Assembly: GCA_021796135.1 (NCBI GenBank)
Contig: JAJYOQ010000010.1
Span: forward strand, 1 to 24,737
Direction: 5' to 3'
Source: Bacteroidota bacterium
Lineage (GTDB): Bacteria > Bacteroidota > Ignavibacteria > Ignavibacteriales > Ignavibacteriaceae
Length of the DNA: 24,737 nucleotides
Shown: positions 7,470 to 16,885 of the stretch, in pieces
How positions within the stretch are numbered: position 1 is the stretch's first letter
How the letters are laid out: every line of letters starts with the position of its first letter
Program-made: the position numbers and the translations under genes
Notes under the pieces: generated by a model
Seen by the model: only the letters and a program-made list of their open reading frames with translations
Database searches by the model: none
Told to the model about the DNA's origin: nothing

Positions 7470-9044
7470 TTACTTCAACAGAATCATCTTCTTTGTTGAA
7501 CTAAAGTTAGATGTATTCAAAGTATAGAAATAAATTCCGCTTGCTAATCTGTTAGCATTGAAATTAATTTCATAGTTTCCAGGATTTTGCTGGCTATTTA
7601 GAAGAGTAGCAACTTCCTGTCCGAGCATATTATATACTTTAATAGTAACAACCTGAGCTTTAGGAACACTATACTTAATTATTGTAGTCGGGTTGAACGG
7701 ATTTGGATAGTTCTGACTTAAAGTAAATGATTTTGGAAGATTGTTATCAACCTTTTTAATTCCTGTAGGAAGAGTAGCAACAGAATCCTGAGTCCCAAAA
7801 ATATAATTTAATACCGTAGACGTACTTGGGGGTTGAATCTGAAGTGTCCATACATGATTTACACCGAATCCCATCTCATTATCTAAGTATGTACTTCCGC
7901 TATTAGCAGTATCTACACCCGGATAGTCACAACCAAATTTGAATTCAAATGAACCCGCAGGTGTACCAGCAGGGAATTTTTGAGTAATTGACCATACATC
8001 TGCTGAAACTTTGTGTAATACTTTAAATGTAGAAATTGTATCTACATAGGTAGGACCGTCAACTGTATCTGATACTGTCCAGTTTCCTCCCCAATTACCG
8101 ATTGGAGGTACACCGCCCTTTAATCCTACAAAGTTAATTGTTGTTGGATCAATCTTCACTTTATTATGATAATCTACTGCATTCCCCATATAGACATTAA
8201 ATGTAATGTTCTCAGAAGAAGCTATACTTCCGGAATAAATTACAAGTGTCGGAACTATAGGAGCAAGTTTATTGATATTAACAGTATCGGCAACAAAGTA
8301 GTACCATCTATTTGATCCGGTTTCATAACCACCACCGTTACCGAAATTAGCGTCTGGATATGCTTTTATCTTCCATGCTGTTGAGTCACCTACCGGTCCA
8401 TAAAAAGTTAAAGTTGTAGTATAGAGTGAAGGATTCAAAAGTGATGGTTGTAAAGTTCTATTACCGCTAAATGTATTTGGGTCCGGGCTCCATCCACCCC
8501 AGTTGCTCAACCCCATAACAACTATAGAATCTTTGGAAGGATCAAATTGACCTGGATTAGAGCCAAGATAACTGCTCATGTCAACTTGGAATTCCGCAAT
8601 ATTTTTTACAGTTGCAACTTGTAAATCAACTTGATCACTAAAATTTACTAAAGCTAAATTAACACCTGCAATAACTAGTTTAAAGCTGCGGTTATTGCCG
8701 CTAGCTGTAGTTTCCCAAGTTGCATTACCGGCAATTTCTTCAACAAATTTATAGTTAAAAGTTGTTCCGGTATCCGCAACAGGAAAATTTACTGCTAATA
8801 TGTATACTGAATCTCCTGTTGAACGTGGTGCCATAAGAAAATTTACTCCAGACCAGTCAGATGCTGAAGTATCAACAGCATGTTCAAAGTCACCTCGTAT
8901 GACAACAGAATCTGTTGCCGGATTCCACAAATTGTGTCTGATTTGATAACCCATATTTACCTGGAAGACAACGGGTACTGTTGTTCCGGCAAACAAGGAT
9001 ATACTCGCAAATGCGAACATTAAAGTAAGCATTATTTTTTTCAT
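7470..9044 (-). CDS. Secreted protein with three CBM20-like modules and a T9SS C-terminal sorting domain
   Basis: The 524-residue product has a signal peptide (residues 1-20, ending FAG). Three related modules of about 120-140 residues follow, each opening with a strand of the type F-x-V-x-M: about 25-145, 149-265 and 278-415. Modules 1 and 2 also carry a W-E/Y-E...NR segment (residues 110-120 and 240-246), which resembles the starch-binding CBM20 fold. The last ~80 residues are a type A T9SS sorting domain: NYPNPFNPTT (445-454), then NMLGQEVATL, GIYFYTL and a KKMILLK end. The protein should cross the outer membrane and be surface-anchored or released. No catalytic domain is seen, so a binding role is inferred. 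It is the last gene of the TonB-receptor operon, 46 bp after the PorV-like gene, with GAGAGG before the ATG. Confidence 0.85.
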   Translation of the reverse strand: MKKIMLTLMFAFASISLFAGTTVPVVFQVNMGYQIRHNLWNPATDSVVIRGDFEHAVDTSASDWSGVNFLMAPRSTGDSVYILAVNFPVADTGTTFNYKFVEEIAGNATWETTASGNNRSFKLVIAGVNLALVNFSDQVDLQVATVKNIAEFQVDMSSYLGSNPGQFDPSKDSIVVMGLSNWGGWSPDPNTFSGNRTLQPSLLNPSLYTTTLTFYGPVGDSTAWKIKAYPDANFGNGGGYETGSNRWYYFVADTVNINKLAPIVPTLVIYSGSIASSENITFNVYMGNAVDYHNKVKIDPTTINFVGLKGGVPPIGNWGGNWTVSDTVDGPTYVDTISTFKVLHKVSADVWSITQKFPAGTPAGSFEFKFGCDYPGVDTANSGSTYLDNEMGFGVNHVWTLQIQPPSTSTVLNYIFGTQDSVATLPTGIKKVDNNLPKSFTLSQNYPNPFNPTTIIKYSVPKAQVVTIKVYNMLGQEVATLLNSQQNPGNYEINFNANRLASGIYFYTLNTSNFSSTKKMILLK

Positions 9045-9090
9045 TTTGAACCTCTCATTTTGTTAAGTAATTGTTAGTTAATTATGACTC

Positions 9091-10098
9091 CTATAATCCA
9101 ATAGAAACTGAAATTCTGTTAATCGGGTCGAATATTCCGAAATTTGTATAACTGTAATCGACCTTTGCATAAAAAGCTCCAAAATCATAGTCAATACCTA
9201 CACCAGCTGATAAACCACCCTGAACATTTTGCTTGAACAGTGAAAAATATCCTGCTCTTAAGTATAATATCTTAGTCCAATTTACCTCAGTACCAAGATT
9301 CAAGTACCCAGATTGATTATTTGGATAAACTGCATCAGATTCAACTGTCCAGCCCCAGGTTTCATTATTTACCACGTCATAACCTACACCTACAGTAAAT
9401 ACTAACGGAAGCGGCCATGAACTCGTTTGCAAGTTTGCTGCTATAGTTTTGTTATTTCCGGTTTGCGATGGGTCTATATCTCCGGGAATAAGTAAATCCT
9501 GTCCGGCTAACTTCATCTCTGTACCAAAATTGGTTATGTTCATGCCAATTCTGAAACCTTGAAGCTGAGTATTAAATAAAAGCCCAATATCCATTGCAAA
9601 AGCGCTAGCTGATTCGTTCCATATATTCTGTGTAATATACTTTATAGTACCACCCACAGAGAATCTATCAGTAAGATTTCTTGAATAAGACAATCCTAAT
9701 GCTATATCGGATGCAGTCCAATTTTGACCTGTTCCGTTTGGCTGGCTTGTTGTGGTTATTTCTTCCTGCCCGTAATCCAACTGATTTATGCTTAAACCTA
9801 CTGCATCATCTTCGTCTAATTGATAACTTAATCCGAACCAGCTTAATTTTGTCCCGGCTATCCAATTTGAAAAGCTAGCCGTAAATTCATCTTTTCCTAA
9901 TCTTGCAAGTCCAGCTGCATTCCAATATGCTGAGGTTACATCGCTTGCATCTGCCGTAAATGCTCCGCCCATTGCCGATGCTCTTGCACCGACCGGAATC
10001 GTTAGGAAATTCGCTGCTGTTGTGCCTACCTTTGTTTGGGCATATATCATACTGCCGAAACATAGACTCAGTAGTATCAGTAAAAATATTTTCTTCAT
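9091..10098 (-). CDS. PorV/PorQ-family outer-membrane beta-barrel protein
   Basis: 335 residues with a signal peptide ending YAQ (residue 21) and the family's hallmark N-terminal segment: PVGARASAMGGAF (about 35-47), then AYWNAAGLA. The remainder is a run of amphipathic strands typical of a FadL-like barrel, ending ISVSIGL. PorV is the T9SS protein that shuttles cargo from the translocon to the attachment complex, and PorQ is a relative. Its place between two genes whose products carry T9SS tails suggests a dedicated shuttle or anchor for them, but it may instead be a substrate porin. It should not be named porV without comparison with the core copy of the genome. GGAG lies upstream of the ATG. 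The gap to the preceding gene is only 31 bp, so the two are co-transcribed. Confidence 0.85.
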   Translation of the reverse strand: MKKIFLLILLSLCFGSMIYAQTKVGTTAANFLTIPVGARASAMGGAFTADASDVTSAYWNAAGLARLGKDEFTASFSNWIAGTKLSWFGLSYQLDEDDAVGLSINQLDYGQEEITTTSQPNGTGQNWTASDIALGLSYSRNLTDRFSVGGTIKYITQNIWNESASAFAMDIGLLFNTQLQGFRIGMNITNFGTEMKLAGQDLLIPGDIDPSQTGNNKTIAANLQTSSWPLPLVFTVGVGYDVVNNETWGWTVESDAVYPNNQSGYLNLGTEVNWTKILYLRAGYFSLFKQNVQGGLSAGVGIDYDFGAFYAKVDYSYTNFGIFDPINRISVSIGL

Positions 10099-10129
10099 AT
10101 CATAAGCTCCAATAGAATTTCCTGTTCTT

Positions 10130-13100
10130 TTACTTAATTATTGCTAGTTTACCGATTTTCTTTGCACTTGAATTAGGCACTTCTACTACATAGAAGTATA
10201 CTCCAAAAGCTATATCCAGACCTTCACTGCTGCGCAAATCCCAAGTTACGGAACCATTATTTATATCTCCGTTTTGCTCAAGCGTTCTAACGAGATCACC
10301 GCTGGATGTAAATATTTTGATTGAGCATTTAGGCGGAAGATTTATAAAGTCAATAACCCTTTGCCCACGCCCTCTTATTGTTGACGGAAGTGATTGTTCG
10401 AATACATCCGTGACTACATAGGGATTAGGAACTGCTCTGATTTTATCGAGTTGCGCTTGTAAACTATTTACATCTGTTTTGGGTCCTGCAGTAGTAAGTG
10501 TAAATTTGTCCTTTGATGAAATAGGTTTAGTAAAATTGATAGTTAATGAATCGCCTGCTTGCGGAACATTTGAGGAATCGGTTCCAATGAATAACACTTT
10601 CCAAGATAATTCAGTACCCGTCGGGTCTGATAAGAATACCTGGTCAAAATTTGAAAGTGTATCTATTTTTTTATTTAAAGTTTCAGTAAAGGCATATTGA
10701 ACTAGAACCGGGTTATTCGGATCCGTGACATCATATACCTTAAAGTTTGTAAGCTTAACAGGAGGCGCATTTACTCCTAAAATTGCGCTTAAGGTGTTTG
10801 ATGAGTCTTTATATGTATTATCAAAAACAAATTTATAATTTCTTGGATACCTTATCCCTAAAAGATTTAGTGTTGGGAAATTAACCTGAGAAGCAATTGC
10901 AGTTAAATTCATTTTTGAAGGATGATTCCATCCGCTTTTAAGAGTATCCATGATAATTGCATTTACATTTTGGTAGCTCGTATCAATTGATAATCTGACT
11001 CCGTCAAATACATATCCGTTGGAAGGAAGCATTTTTACATTATTTAACATTTTGCTGCCATTCCCTGCATTTGTCACAGAGTAAGCATAAGCAATAGGTA
11101 CTCCGCTGACAAGTGAATCTGTAAATGTAACATTGTAAGTTGAATCTTGAACCGCATAAGGATTAATTACTTCAAAATAGGGTGTTGCTGAAGATACACC
11201 ACTGGAACGGGTTAGCTGAATTCCTGACGGAGGCGGTACATATCCTAAAGTAGGAGCATTCGGTACCACAGCAGCTGTGTTAATATCGGTTGTAATTGTT
11301 CCGGTAACATCCTTTGATATATAATGTGTATTCTCTGAGGGGAAAATATCAAATTGCGATTCTCCTTTTGTATAAGCTACAACCGCATAATAGTACGTTC
11401 TTCCGTTGGTTACATTTTTGTCAACATAATAATTCTGAATTCCTGTGTCATTCCCCAGAAAATACGGGGCACCGTTTGTCAATGAATATAATGTAGGAGA
11501 AGATTGAAAATATCCTGTAATTCCGTCAACCAAATCACATTGATAAAGAGGTGAGTAAAATATTTTAGCGCCGGTTCCGTCTGTTATCTGAAGAGCATCC
11601 GTAAAATCTGGATCCGTTCCTTTATAGATTTTATATCCTTCGAACTCAATCTTATGAGTAGTTTTGTCAATTGTTTTTTCAGCTACTCTATCCCAATATA
11701 GAGTGACCTGTCCGTTTCCGGGAACAGTTGTCAACGTTGGTTTGTTTGGGGGTTGAGGGAAGTTATAATTTGCATCATAAATTAACTGAGCGATTTGCTT
11801 TGTTTTTATAGTCTGCGGCAAATTATCACCAAAGCCAAGTGCGAGAGAAAATCTTTCCGTATGTCCTGCCGGCATCGGAAAATAACCCGAACCCATAATA
11901 AAGTCACCGTCTTCCCCGTGGGTAGCAGTATTATTAACAACAGAAGCAGGTACATCAAAAAGACCCGGAGTAATACGGGACCACATATTTTCATTTGCAG
12001 CCATATTTATAGCGCCAGCAGGTGTAAAATATTGAAAACTGGTCAGACCAATTTGATCTGATTCTTGCACATCGGTTTTATCTATATCTGGCTCTCCCGG
12101 CTGATGTGTATCAACCAGTCCATAGATATTAACAGGGCCTGATCCAGCACCTCCAACACCAGGTTTCTGCCATCCTGAAGTCGGCAAACCGTCTCCTTCG
12201 CCATAGCTATGATCATTAGGATTTCCGTCTATTCCGACATCATCATTTAAATTCCAATTTTTGTTATTATCTATACCGTCATCTCTAGCTTCATCAATCA
12301 TAGGTGCACTAACACCCTGCCCTGTAATATAATTTTTATACTGCAGCGGATTTACAGTATCAATTAAAACGACGCCCTGGGGGGATTTTTTAAATTGTCT
12401 GTAATCAACTAGATAATTTTCGTCAATAATACCATTTAAATTATTATCAATACCATCATAGGCATTCGGATCCAACGTACCGTCAGGTCTAAGTTCACCT
12501 TCAACTAAGGAAGTCACTCCCGGTTTTAGGAAAAAAGGAACACCCATTGAATAAACTGTAACTGTATCAGCAGGCATTACAAATATAGACCTCTTGTAAG
12601 TTGTCGGATCTATTAGAACAAGTTTATCTCCTGCTTGAACAATATGCGGATTAAACATATCTGCTGTAAAATAAGGAGCGGTTTGATCGTATTTTGCATT
12701 ATCGCCGTCATTGTCAATTCCATCCGTAGCATTTCCGGGAGATTCCAGGAATGCATAAGCGACATATCCAACTGCAAATGGATTTGGCTGCCAATAAGGA
12801 TTTGCTTCAGGACGGACATATTCAATGCCTAATCCAGGCTCAATATCCCAAGAGTAGGTAATAGCATTTCGCACATCAAAGAAGGAAGCATCATCATTAT
12901 ATTCATCGCCCATTATCCCCACATAAGTGCCAACTAACGTTCCAAAGGAAACCTGACTATAAGGAGTAGTTCCATCATTTGTAAAATCATATAACCAGAA
13001 AATTACATTTTGAGCTAAAAAGTTTGACCATTGCAATCCTCTAACATTTGACTGTAAACCTTGACCATGCCTGGTTGTATCGGTTGAGTCGGGAAGGAAA

Positions 13101-13750
13101 CCATAAATTTTGTACATCTTGGCATCTTCGTTATCATCCATCCAATAATAACTTTCCTGGTCAGCATTAAATTGTGCTCTACCAAAATATCCGTTCCAAT
13201 CAACTTTAGGAGTAACATCTTTTCCATTAACTATAATTTTAGGCCCAGTATATGACCAATCAGGATGATCAGGCCATTGCATCGGCCAGGTCTCGGGAAG
13301 TTGACTCATTGCAACTCCTTCGCCGATCTTATTTATTGTTGGATTAGCAAATCCCGGGATTGGTTCAAACCCGCCGAATTGTCCATTAATAGCATTTGAA
13401 TTTCCGCTGCCTGGTCTGCTAACAGGTGTTATGACAACTTCATGAACAGTATCCATTAATCCGGTTTTTGGATCTTTAAGCAAAGGTAATTTTATACCCA
13501 CAACAGGTGAAATATCACCCACATACCCATCAGCATCAAATTTCCATGCAGCTTGCGGACCTTGGTTCCCTGGCTGAGCAATAACACCATAGTTTGAGAA
13601 AACAGTTCTAACCTGATTTCCACGATGCACACCTGCTTTCCTAAATGTATAGTCTCCTCTCGCAGTTATTCTTTGAGCTTGAGAAAAAAGCTGCTGATTA
13701 GCAAGAAGTGAAAGAACTATCAACATCAAAAATATTTTAACAATTTTCAT
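10130..13750 (-). CDS. Large secreted protein with DGIDNN motifs, FnIII-like domain and T9SS-like tail
   Basis: The 1206-residue protein begins with a signal peptide ending near FSQA (residue 25). The first ~640 residues match no domain I can name. They contain three Asp/Asn-rich loops of calcium-binding look: DGIDNDGD (343-350), DGIDNNLNGIID (432-443) and DGIDNNKNWNLND (491-503). Residues ~669-797 look like a fibronectin type III domain (PPNKPTL, then YWD, GYKIYKG, YYYAVVAY). The last ~100 residues (from RAVPNPY at 1105) have the strand pattern of a T9SS sorting domain: SIKIFTSSGDLVRTL, GVYFYVVEV and an end in KLAIIK. The surface location is therefore inferred. It follows the TonB-dependent receptor by 60 bp in the same operon, a position held by SusD in Sus systems, but nothing resembling SusD is seen. 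No catalytic motif is visible. Confidence 0.8.
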   Translation of the reverse strand: MKIVKIFLMLIVLSLLANQQLFSQAQRITARGDYTFRKAGVHRGNQVRTVFSNYGVIAQPGNQGPQAAWKFDADGYVGDISPVVGIKLPLLKDPKTGLMDTVHEVVITPVSRPGSGNSNAINGQFGGFEPIPGFANPTINKIGEGVAMSQLPETWPMQWPDHPDWSYTGPKIIVNGKDVTPKVDWNGYFGRAQFNADQESYYWMDDNEDAKMYKIYGFLPDSTDTTRHGQGLQSNVRGLQWSNFLAQNVIFWLYDFTNDGTTPYSQVSFGTLVGTYVGIMGDEYNDDASFFDVRNAITYSWDIEPGLGIEYVRPEANPYWQPNPFAVGYVAYAFLESPGNATDGIDNDGDNAKYDQTAPYFTADMFNPHIVQAGDKLVLIDPTTYKRSIFVMPADTVTVYSMGVPFFLKPGVTSLVEGELRPDGTLDPNAYDGIDNNLNGIIDENYLVDYRQFKKSPQGVVLIDTVNPLQYKNYITGQGVSAPMIDEARDDGIDNNKNWNLNDDVGIDGNPNDHSYGEGDGLPTSGWQKPGVGGAGSGPVNIYGLVDTHQPGEPDIDKTDVQESDQIGLTSFQYFTPAGAINMAANENMWSRITPGLFDVPASVVNNTATHGEDGDFIMGSGYFPMPAGHTERFSLALGFGDNLPQTIKTKQIAQLIYDANYNFPQPPNKPTLTTVPGNGQVTLYWDRVAEKTIDKTTHKIEFEGYKIYKGTDPDFTDALQITDGTGAKIFYSPLYQCDLVDGITGYFQSSPTLYSLTNGAPYFLGNDTGIQNYYVDKNVTNGRTYYYAVVAYTKGESQFDIFPSENTHYISKDVTGTITTDINTAAVVPNAPTLGYVPPPSGIQLTRSSGVSSATPYFEVINPYAVQDSTYNVTFTDSLVSGVPIAYAYSVTNAGNGSKMLNNVKMLPSNGYVFDGVRLSIDTSYQNVNAIIMDTLKSGWNHPSKMNLTAIASQVNFPTLNLLGIRYPRNYKFVFDNTYKDSSNTLSAILGVNAPPVKLTNFKVYDVTDPNNPVLVQYAFTETLNKKIDTLSNFDQVFLSDPTGTELSWKVLFIGTDSSNVPQAGDSLTINFTKPISSKDKFTLTTAGPKTDVNSLQAQLDKIRAVPNPYVVTDVFEQSLPSTIRGRGQRVIDFINLPPKCSIKIFTSSGDLVRTLEQNGDINNGSVTWDLRSSEGLDIAFGVYFYVVEVPNSSAKKIGKLAIIK

Positions 13751-13810
13751 AATTTCATATCCGATAAATAAAACTTCATTGTTTAGTTTATTCTATGTTC
13801 TAATAACTGC

Positions 13811-16585
13811 TTAAAAGAAGACCGTTGCTCCAACCTCTACACGTCTTGGCTCTGAGTAGTAAGATGGATTTCTAAAGTATTCGTCTAATGAATTAACCAA
13901 TGTTGTCGGGTTTCCGTTTGTTCTATCCAGAAACTCAGCCATAGTAAAATTAGCTGTACCACTATCGTTATATACATTTAACTGGTTTTCGGTATCAAAT
14001 AAATTATATACTCTCAGAAATAAATTAATTTTCAGCTTATTCAGCACAAAGTCCTTATATGCTCTCATGTCAACATTTATTGTTGAAGGCTTCAAACCTG
14101 TATTGATCAACAAATCAGACAGGTTTTGCGATGATGTGGGTGAGTAAGGGAACCCACTGCCATAAGATCCTATTAAACTAAAGCCCCATTCAGCATCCGA
14201 TGCGTAGTTAAAGGTCGCATTAATTGTATGCTGCTGGTCCCAATTTAACGGCACGAGCTGTACTTCCGGCTGAATCCCGCTTACTAAATAATTTCTTAAA
14301 GCATTTGGATCAGATGCATCCCCTTTCGCAGACTGCAAAGTATAGTCAAGTGTTGCCGACCAATGGTTAGTCATTCTTTTTGTTACTGAAAGGATAATAC
14401 CTTTGACAAAACCGAAGTCGCTGTTTGAATATTGGCTATAAGTTGCTGCGCCGCCATAAAGGTATATTTGGTTTATGGTAGTACCGGCGAGATTACTTAT
14501 ATCTCTGAAATAACCTGTTAAGTCTATTGATATATCATCAGATAAAGCTTGCGATACTCCGACTTCACCGCTCGTTGTTTGCTCAGGCTTCAATCCGGGA
14601 TTTCCTGCTATACCGACATTTCCGGTTCCCTGAGGAAACTTATATCCGGAATTTGCATATAATAGTTCAAAGTTAGGCACCTGAAAAAACTGACCGTATG
14701 AAAAATGCACTACTCCTCGGTCCGTTATGGGGAATGCGACTCCTAATCTTGGGCTTAGCTTAAAACTAGTCGGGGCATTGTGATACCAATATGTCATTCT
14801 TTGTGCAAATGTTTTCGCCTGGTTTACCGGGTTCAGCGGATGATATATATCCGGGTCTGAGGGATCATTCAATAATTGTCCGTCAGGATTGAAATAATCT
14901 CCTCTGACTCCTACGTTTATAATTAAATCTTTTAATTCTATCTTATCCTGTATATATGCTGAAAATGCCATTGGTCTTTTGGTATATAAATCAATGTATA
15001 AGTTTTCATTCGGATTATTTGGATCCGGGACACGCATTGCTGCAAATGGATTTAAGCTTACAGTAACGTCCTGAATGTTATTTGGCTGTAATAATGTTAT
15101 GTTATTATAAGTTAAATCATAACTGTTATATTCAACTCCCAATTTGACCTGATTAATGCGATCCATTTGTGAAGTAATATCAAACTTTACTCCGTAAGTG
15201 CCGGTGGATCTTCTAAACATTGTATTCTGCGTTCCGCCTGTCAAAAAGCTGGGAACATCCGTTGGTACTAAACTAAATAACTGGGTGTTTGTATATCTTG
15301 GATCGCTTGGATTAGCATAGACATACTGTAAATATTCTTTAAAGAAATATGATAAATCTAAAGTATAAAATGTATTTGCGCTCAAAGTATGAGTTATTGC
15401 TAATATATTAGTGTTTGCATTATTGTAATAATTGTAATCACCATAAGGATTATAAGTAAAAGCCTGATTAAACTGTCTTGCGTCAGAATTGTTAATGAAA
15501 TAATTATAGTCAACCTTCATTCCTGAAAAAGGCTTCAAGGTCAATTTAAACTGACCATAAATTTGTTCATTCCAGTTCATAGGAACCATTGCTCCGTTGC
15601 CTAGTCCGCTTGTGTCTCCTTTTGTAATAGCACTTAATATATAACGTTGAGCAACTGGATATGTCGGACCTTTGTTAATTGTTATGTTCCATGGATTAAA
15701 GACATCTCTGCCGTATATCCAGCCGCCGAAATAGATATATCTAACATTTGAATAAAATGTTAATAGATTCGGAACTATCGGACCACTTAGACTTCCTTCA
15801 AGATCTCTAATGCTTAAGGGACGAATGCTGTTAATATCTCTGAATATACCTGTGTGATTACTTAGATGACCGCCAATGTAGGTAGTCAAATTTCCCTGGA
15901 AAGTATTGCCTCCGTCCTTGGTTGCAATATTAACATATCCGGATAATGCTTTTCCGTATTCTGCATTAAAAGCTCCGCTTATAAATTGAAGTTCCTGGAT
16001 TGAGCTTGTTGCCACGTCTACCACATTTGAACCATCATAAACATCAGTAACCGGAACTCCGTCAATAGCATAAACTACTTCTCCGCTTCTTCCTCCTCGG
16101 ACGCTGCCGCCTACATAACCGGCTTTTAGCTGGAGCACATCCTGGAACTCTGTTACAGGCAATGAAGCTATTTCCTTTGAATCAATTATTGCGGTTGATG
16201 CTGTTAAATCTTTTTGTACCAGCGGGCGCTGAGCGACTACGACTATTTCTTTGCCCTTAACACTTTCTTCTTTTAAATTAAAGTCTACCATTGTAGTAAG
16301 ATCAATAAAAACCCTAACATCGGTCACTGCCGTTGAAGTATAGCCAATTGAGGATGCTTTTACTGTATAGGTACCGGGAGGAATGCCTATTATTGAAAAA
16401 TAACCGTTTATATCAGAAGCAGCGCCGAATGAAGTTCCCTGGACGATAACATTAACAAAAGGCAGAGGTTCTTTTCCCGTTTCATCCATTATCCTTCCTG
16501 CGATTTTTCCGGATTGGGAGTATCCAAGTGAAGTAAGTAAAATTGTTAGAAATGATATTAAATAAATTTGTAACGAAAATCTCAT
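13811..16585 (-). CDS. TonB-dependent outer-membrane receptor with carboxypeptidase-regulatory-like N-domain
   Basis: This is a 924-residue gated importer that uses TonB energy to move a ligand across the outer membrane. A signal peptide (to about residue 24) is followed by a carboxypeptidase-regulatory-like domain (about 27-107, with GRIMDETGKEPLPFVNV and the GYFSI...PPGTYTV pattern). The plug is at about 113-225 (SLPVTEFQDVLQL, RGGRSGEVVYAIDGVPV, SGAFNAEYGKALSGYVNI). The barrel ends VEVGATVFF with a terminal Phe. The architecture is SusC-like, but no SusD gene accompanies it. The ATG at 16585 has GGAGG five bases upstream. It is the first gene of a four-gene group and sits behind a 300-bp region with a candidate promoter and palindromes. 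The sensor kinase and regulator upstream are its probable controllers. The ligand is unknown; the CBM20-like downstream protein hints at a glucan or oligosaccharide. Confidence 0.93.
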   Translation of the reverse strand: MRFSLQIYLISFLTILLTSLGYSQSGKIAGRIMDETGKEPLPFVNVIVQGTSFGAASDINGYFSIIGIPPGTYTVKASSIGYTSTAVTDVRVFIDLTTMVDFNLKEESVKGKEIVVVAQRPLVQKDLTASTAIIDSKEIASLPVTEFQDVLQLKAGYVGGSVRGGRSGEVVYAIDGVPVTDVYDGSNVVDVATSSIQELQFISGAFNAEYGKALSGYVNIATKDGGNTFQGNLTTYIGGHLSNHTGIFRDINSIRPLSIRDLEGSLSGPIVPNLLTFYSNVRYIYFGGWIYGRDVFNPWNITINKGPTYPVAQRYILSAITKGDTSGLGNGAMVPMNWNEQIYGQFKLTLKPFSGMKVDYNYFINNSDARQFNQAFTYNPYGDYNYYNNANTNILAITHTLSANTFYTLDLSYFFKEYLQYVYANPSDPRYTNTQLFSLVPTDVPSFLTGGTQNTMFRRSTGTYGVKFDITSQMDRINQVKLGVEYNSYDLTYNNITLLQPNNIQDVTVSLNPFAAMRVPDPNNPNENLYIDLYTKRPMAFSAYIQDKIELKDLIINVGVRGDYFNPDGQLLNDPSDPDIYHPLNPVNQAKTFAQRMTYWYHNAPTSFKLSPRLGVAFPITDRGVVHFSYGQFFQVPNFELLYANSGYKFPQGTGNVGIAGNPGLKPEQTTSGEVGVSQALSDDISIDLTGYFRDISNLAGTTINQIYLYGGAATYSQYSNSDFGFVKGIILSVTKRMTNHWSATLDYTLQSAKGDASDPNALRNYLVSGIQPEVQLVPLNWDQQHTINATFNYASDAEWGFSLIGSYGSGFPYSPTSSQNLSDLLINTGLKPSTINVDMRAYKDFVLNKLKINLFLRVYNLFDTENQLNVYNDSGTANFTMAEFLDRTNGNPTTLVNSLDEYFRNPSYYSEPRRVEVGATVFF

Positions 16586-16682
16586 TCATGCCTCCGGGCA
16601 ATGGTAGAACAACTGTTTTGTCTATTGTTGGTATTACTTTTAGATGCTTCTTTAAGGTGTATCAATTTATCATTTATACTTT

Positions 16683-16712
16683 TTTATAATTAAGAAATAA
16701 TTCCATTTTCAA
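16683..16712 (-). promoter_or_regulatory. Candidate sigma70-like promoter of the TonB-receptor operon
   Basis: On the minus strand TTGAAA (16712-16707) and TATAAA (16688-16683) are separated by 18 bases, close to the sigma70 consensus. The predicted start near 16676 would give a leader of about 90 bases before the receptor ATG. Bacteroidota often use a different consensus and the sequence is AT-rich, so this is only a candidate. A palindrome touches the -35 box. Confidence 0.35.
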
Positions 16713-16713
16713 A

Positions 16714-16770
16714 GAGTTAACTCATATAAAAAACATTTTATTTGAAATTTAAAATTAACTCATTAGTTAA
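16714..16770. promoter_or_regulatory. Pair of related palindromes, candidate operators of the adjacent response regulator
   Basis: GAGTTAACTC (16714-16723) is a perfect 10-bp palindrome one base upstream of the candidate -35 box. TTAACT-catt-AGTTAA (16755-16770) is a second inverted repeat. Both contain the nonamer TTAACTCAT (16717-16725 and 16755-16763), 38 bp apart. Counted from the predicted transcription start, the near palindrome is centred at about -42, the usual class II activator position. The adjacent NarL-type regulator is the obvious candidate ligand. The AT-rich setting makes chance occurrence possible. Confidence 0.35.
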
Positions 16771-16848
16771 ACTATAAATTTGCTATTCATCAAACTACTA
16801 CATAAACAGAGGTTTTTTGCATTAAAACTGATTAAAAACACATATTAG

Positions 16849-16870
16849 ACTACCTAAATAGACGGGTAGT
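16849..16870. other. Short hairpin just after the response-regulator gene
   Basis: ACTACC (16849-16854) and GGTAGT (16865-16870) form a 6-bp stem with a 10-base loop, starting 15 bases past the end of the regulator gene on the minus strand. It lacks an adjacent T run on that strand, so it may be at most a weak terminator or mRNA-end structure separating the regulator transcript from the receptor operon. Confidence 0.25.
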
Positions 16871-16885
16871 TTTGCTTAAAATTTA

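Noticed and set aside
10130..13750. The 1206-residue protein as a SusD homologue
   Set aside because: Its position after the TonB receptor suggests it, but there is no lipobox or helical repeat pattern, and it ends in a sorting-type beta domain.
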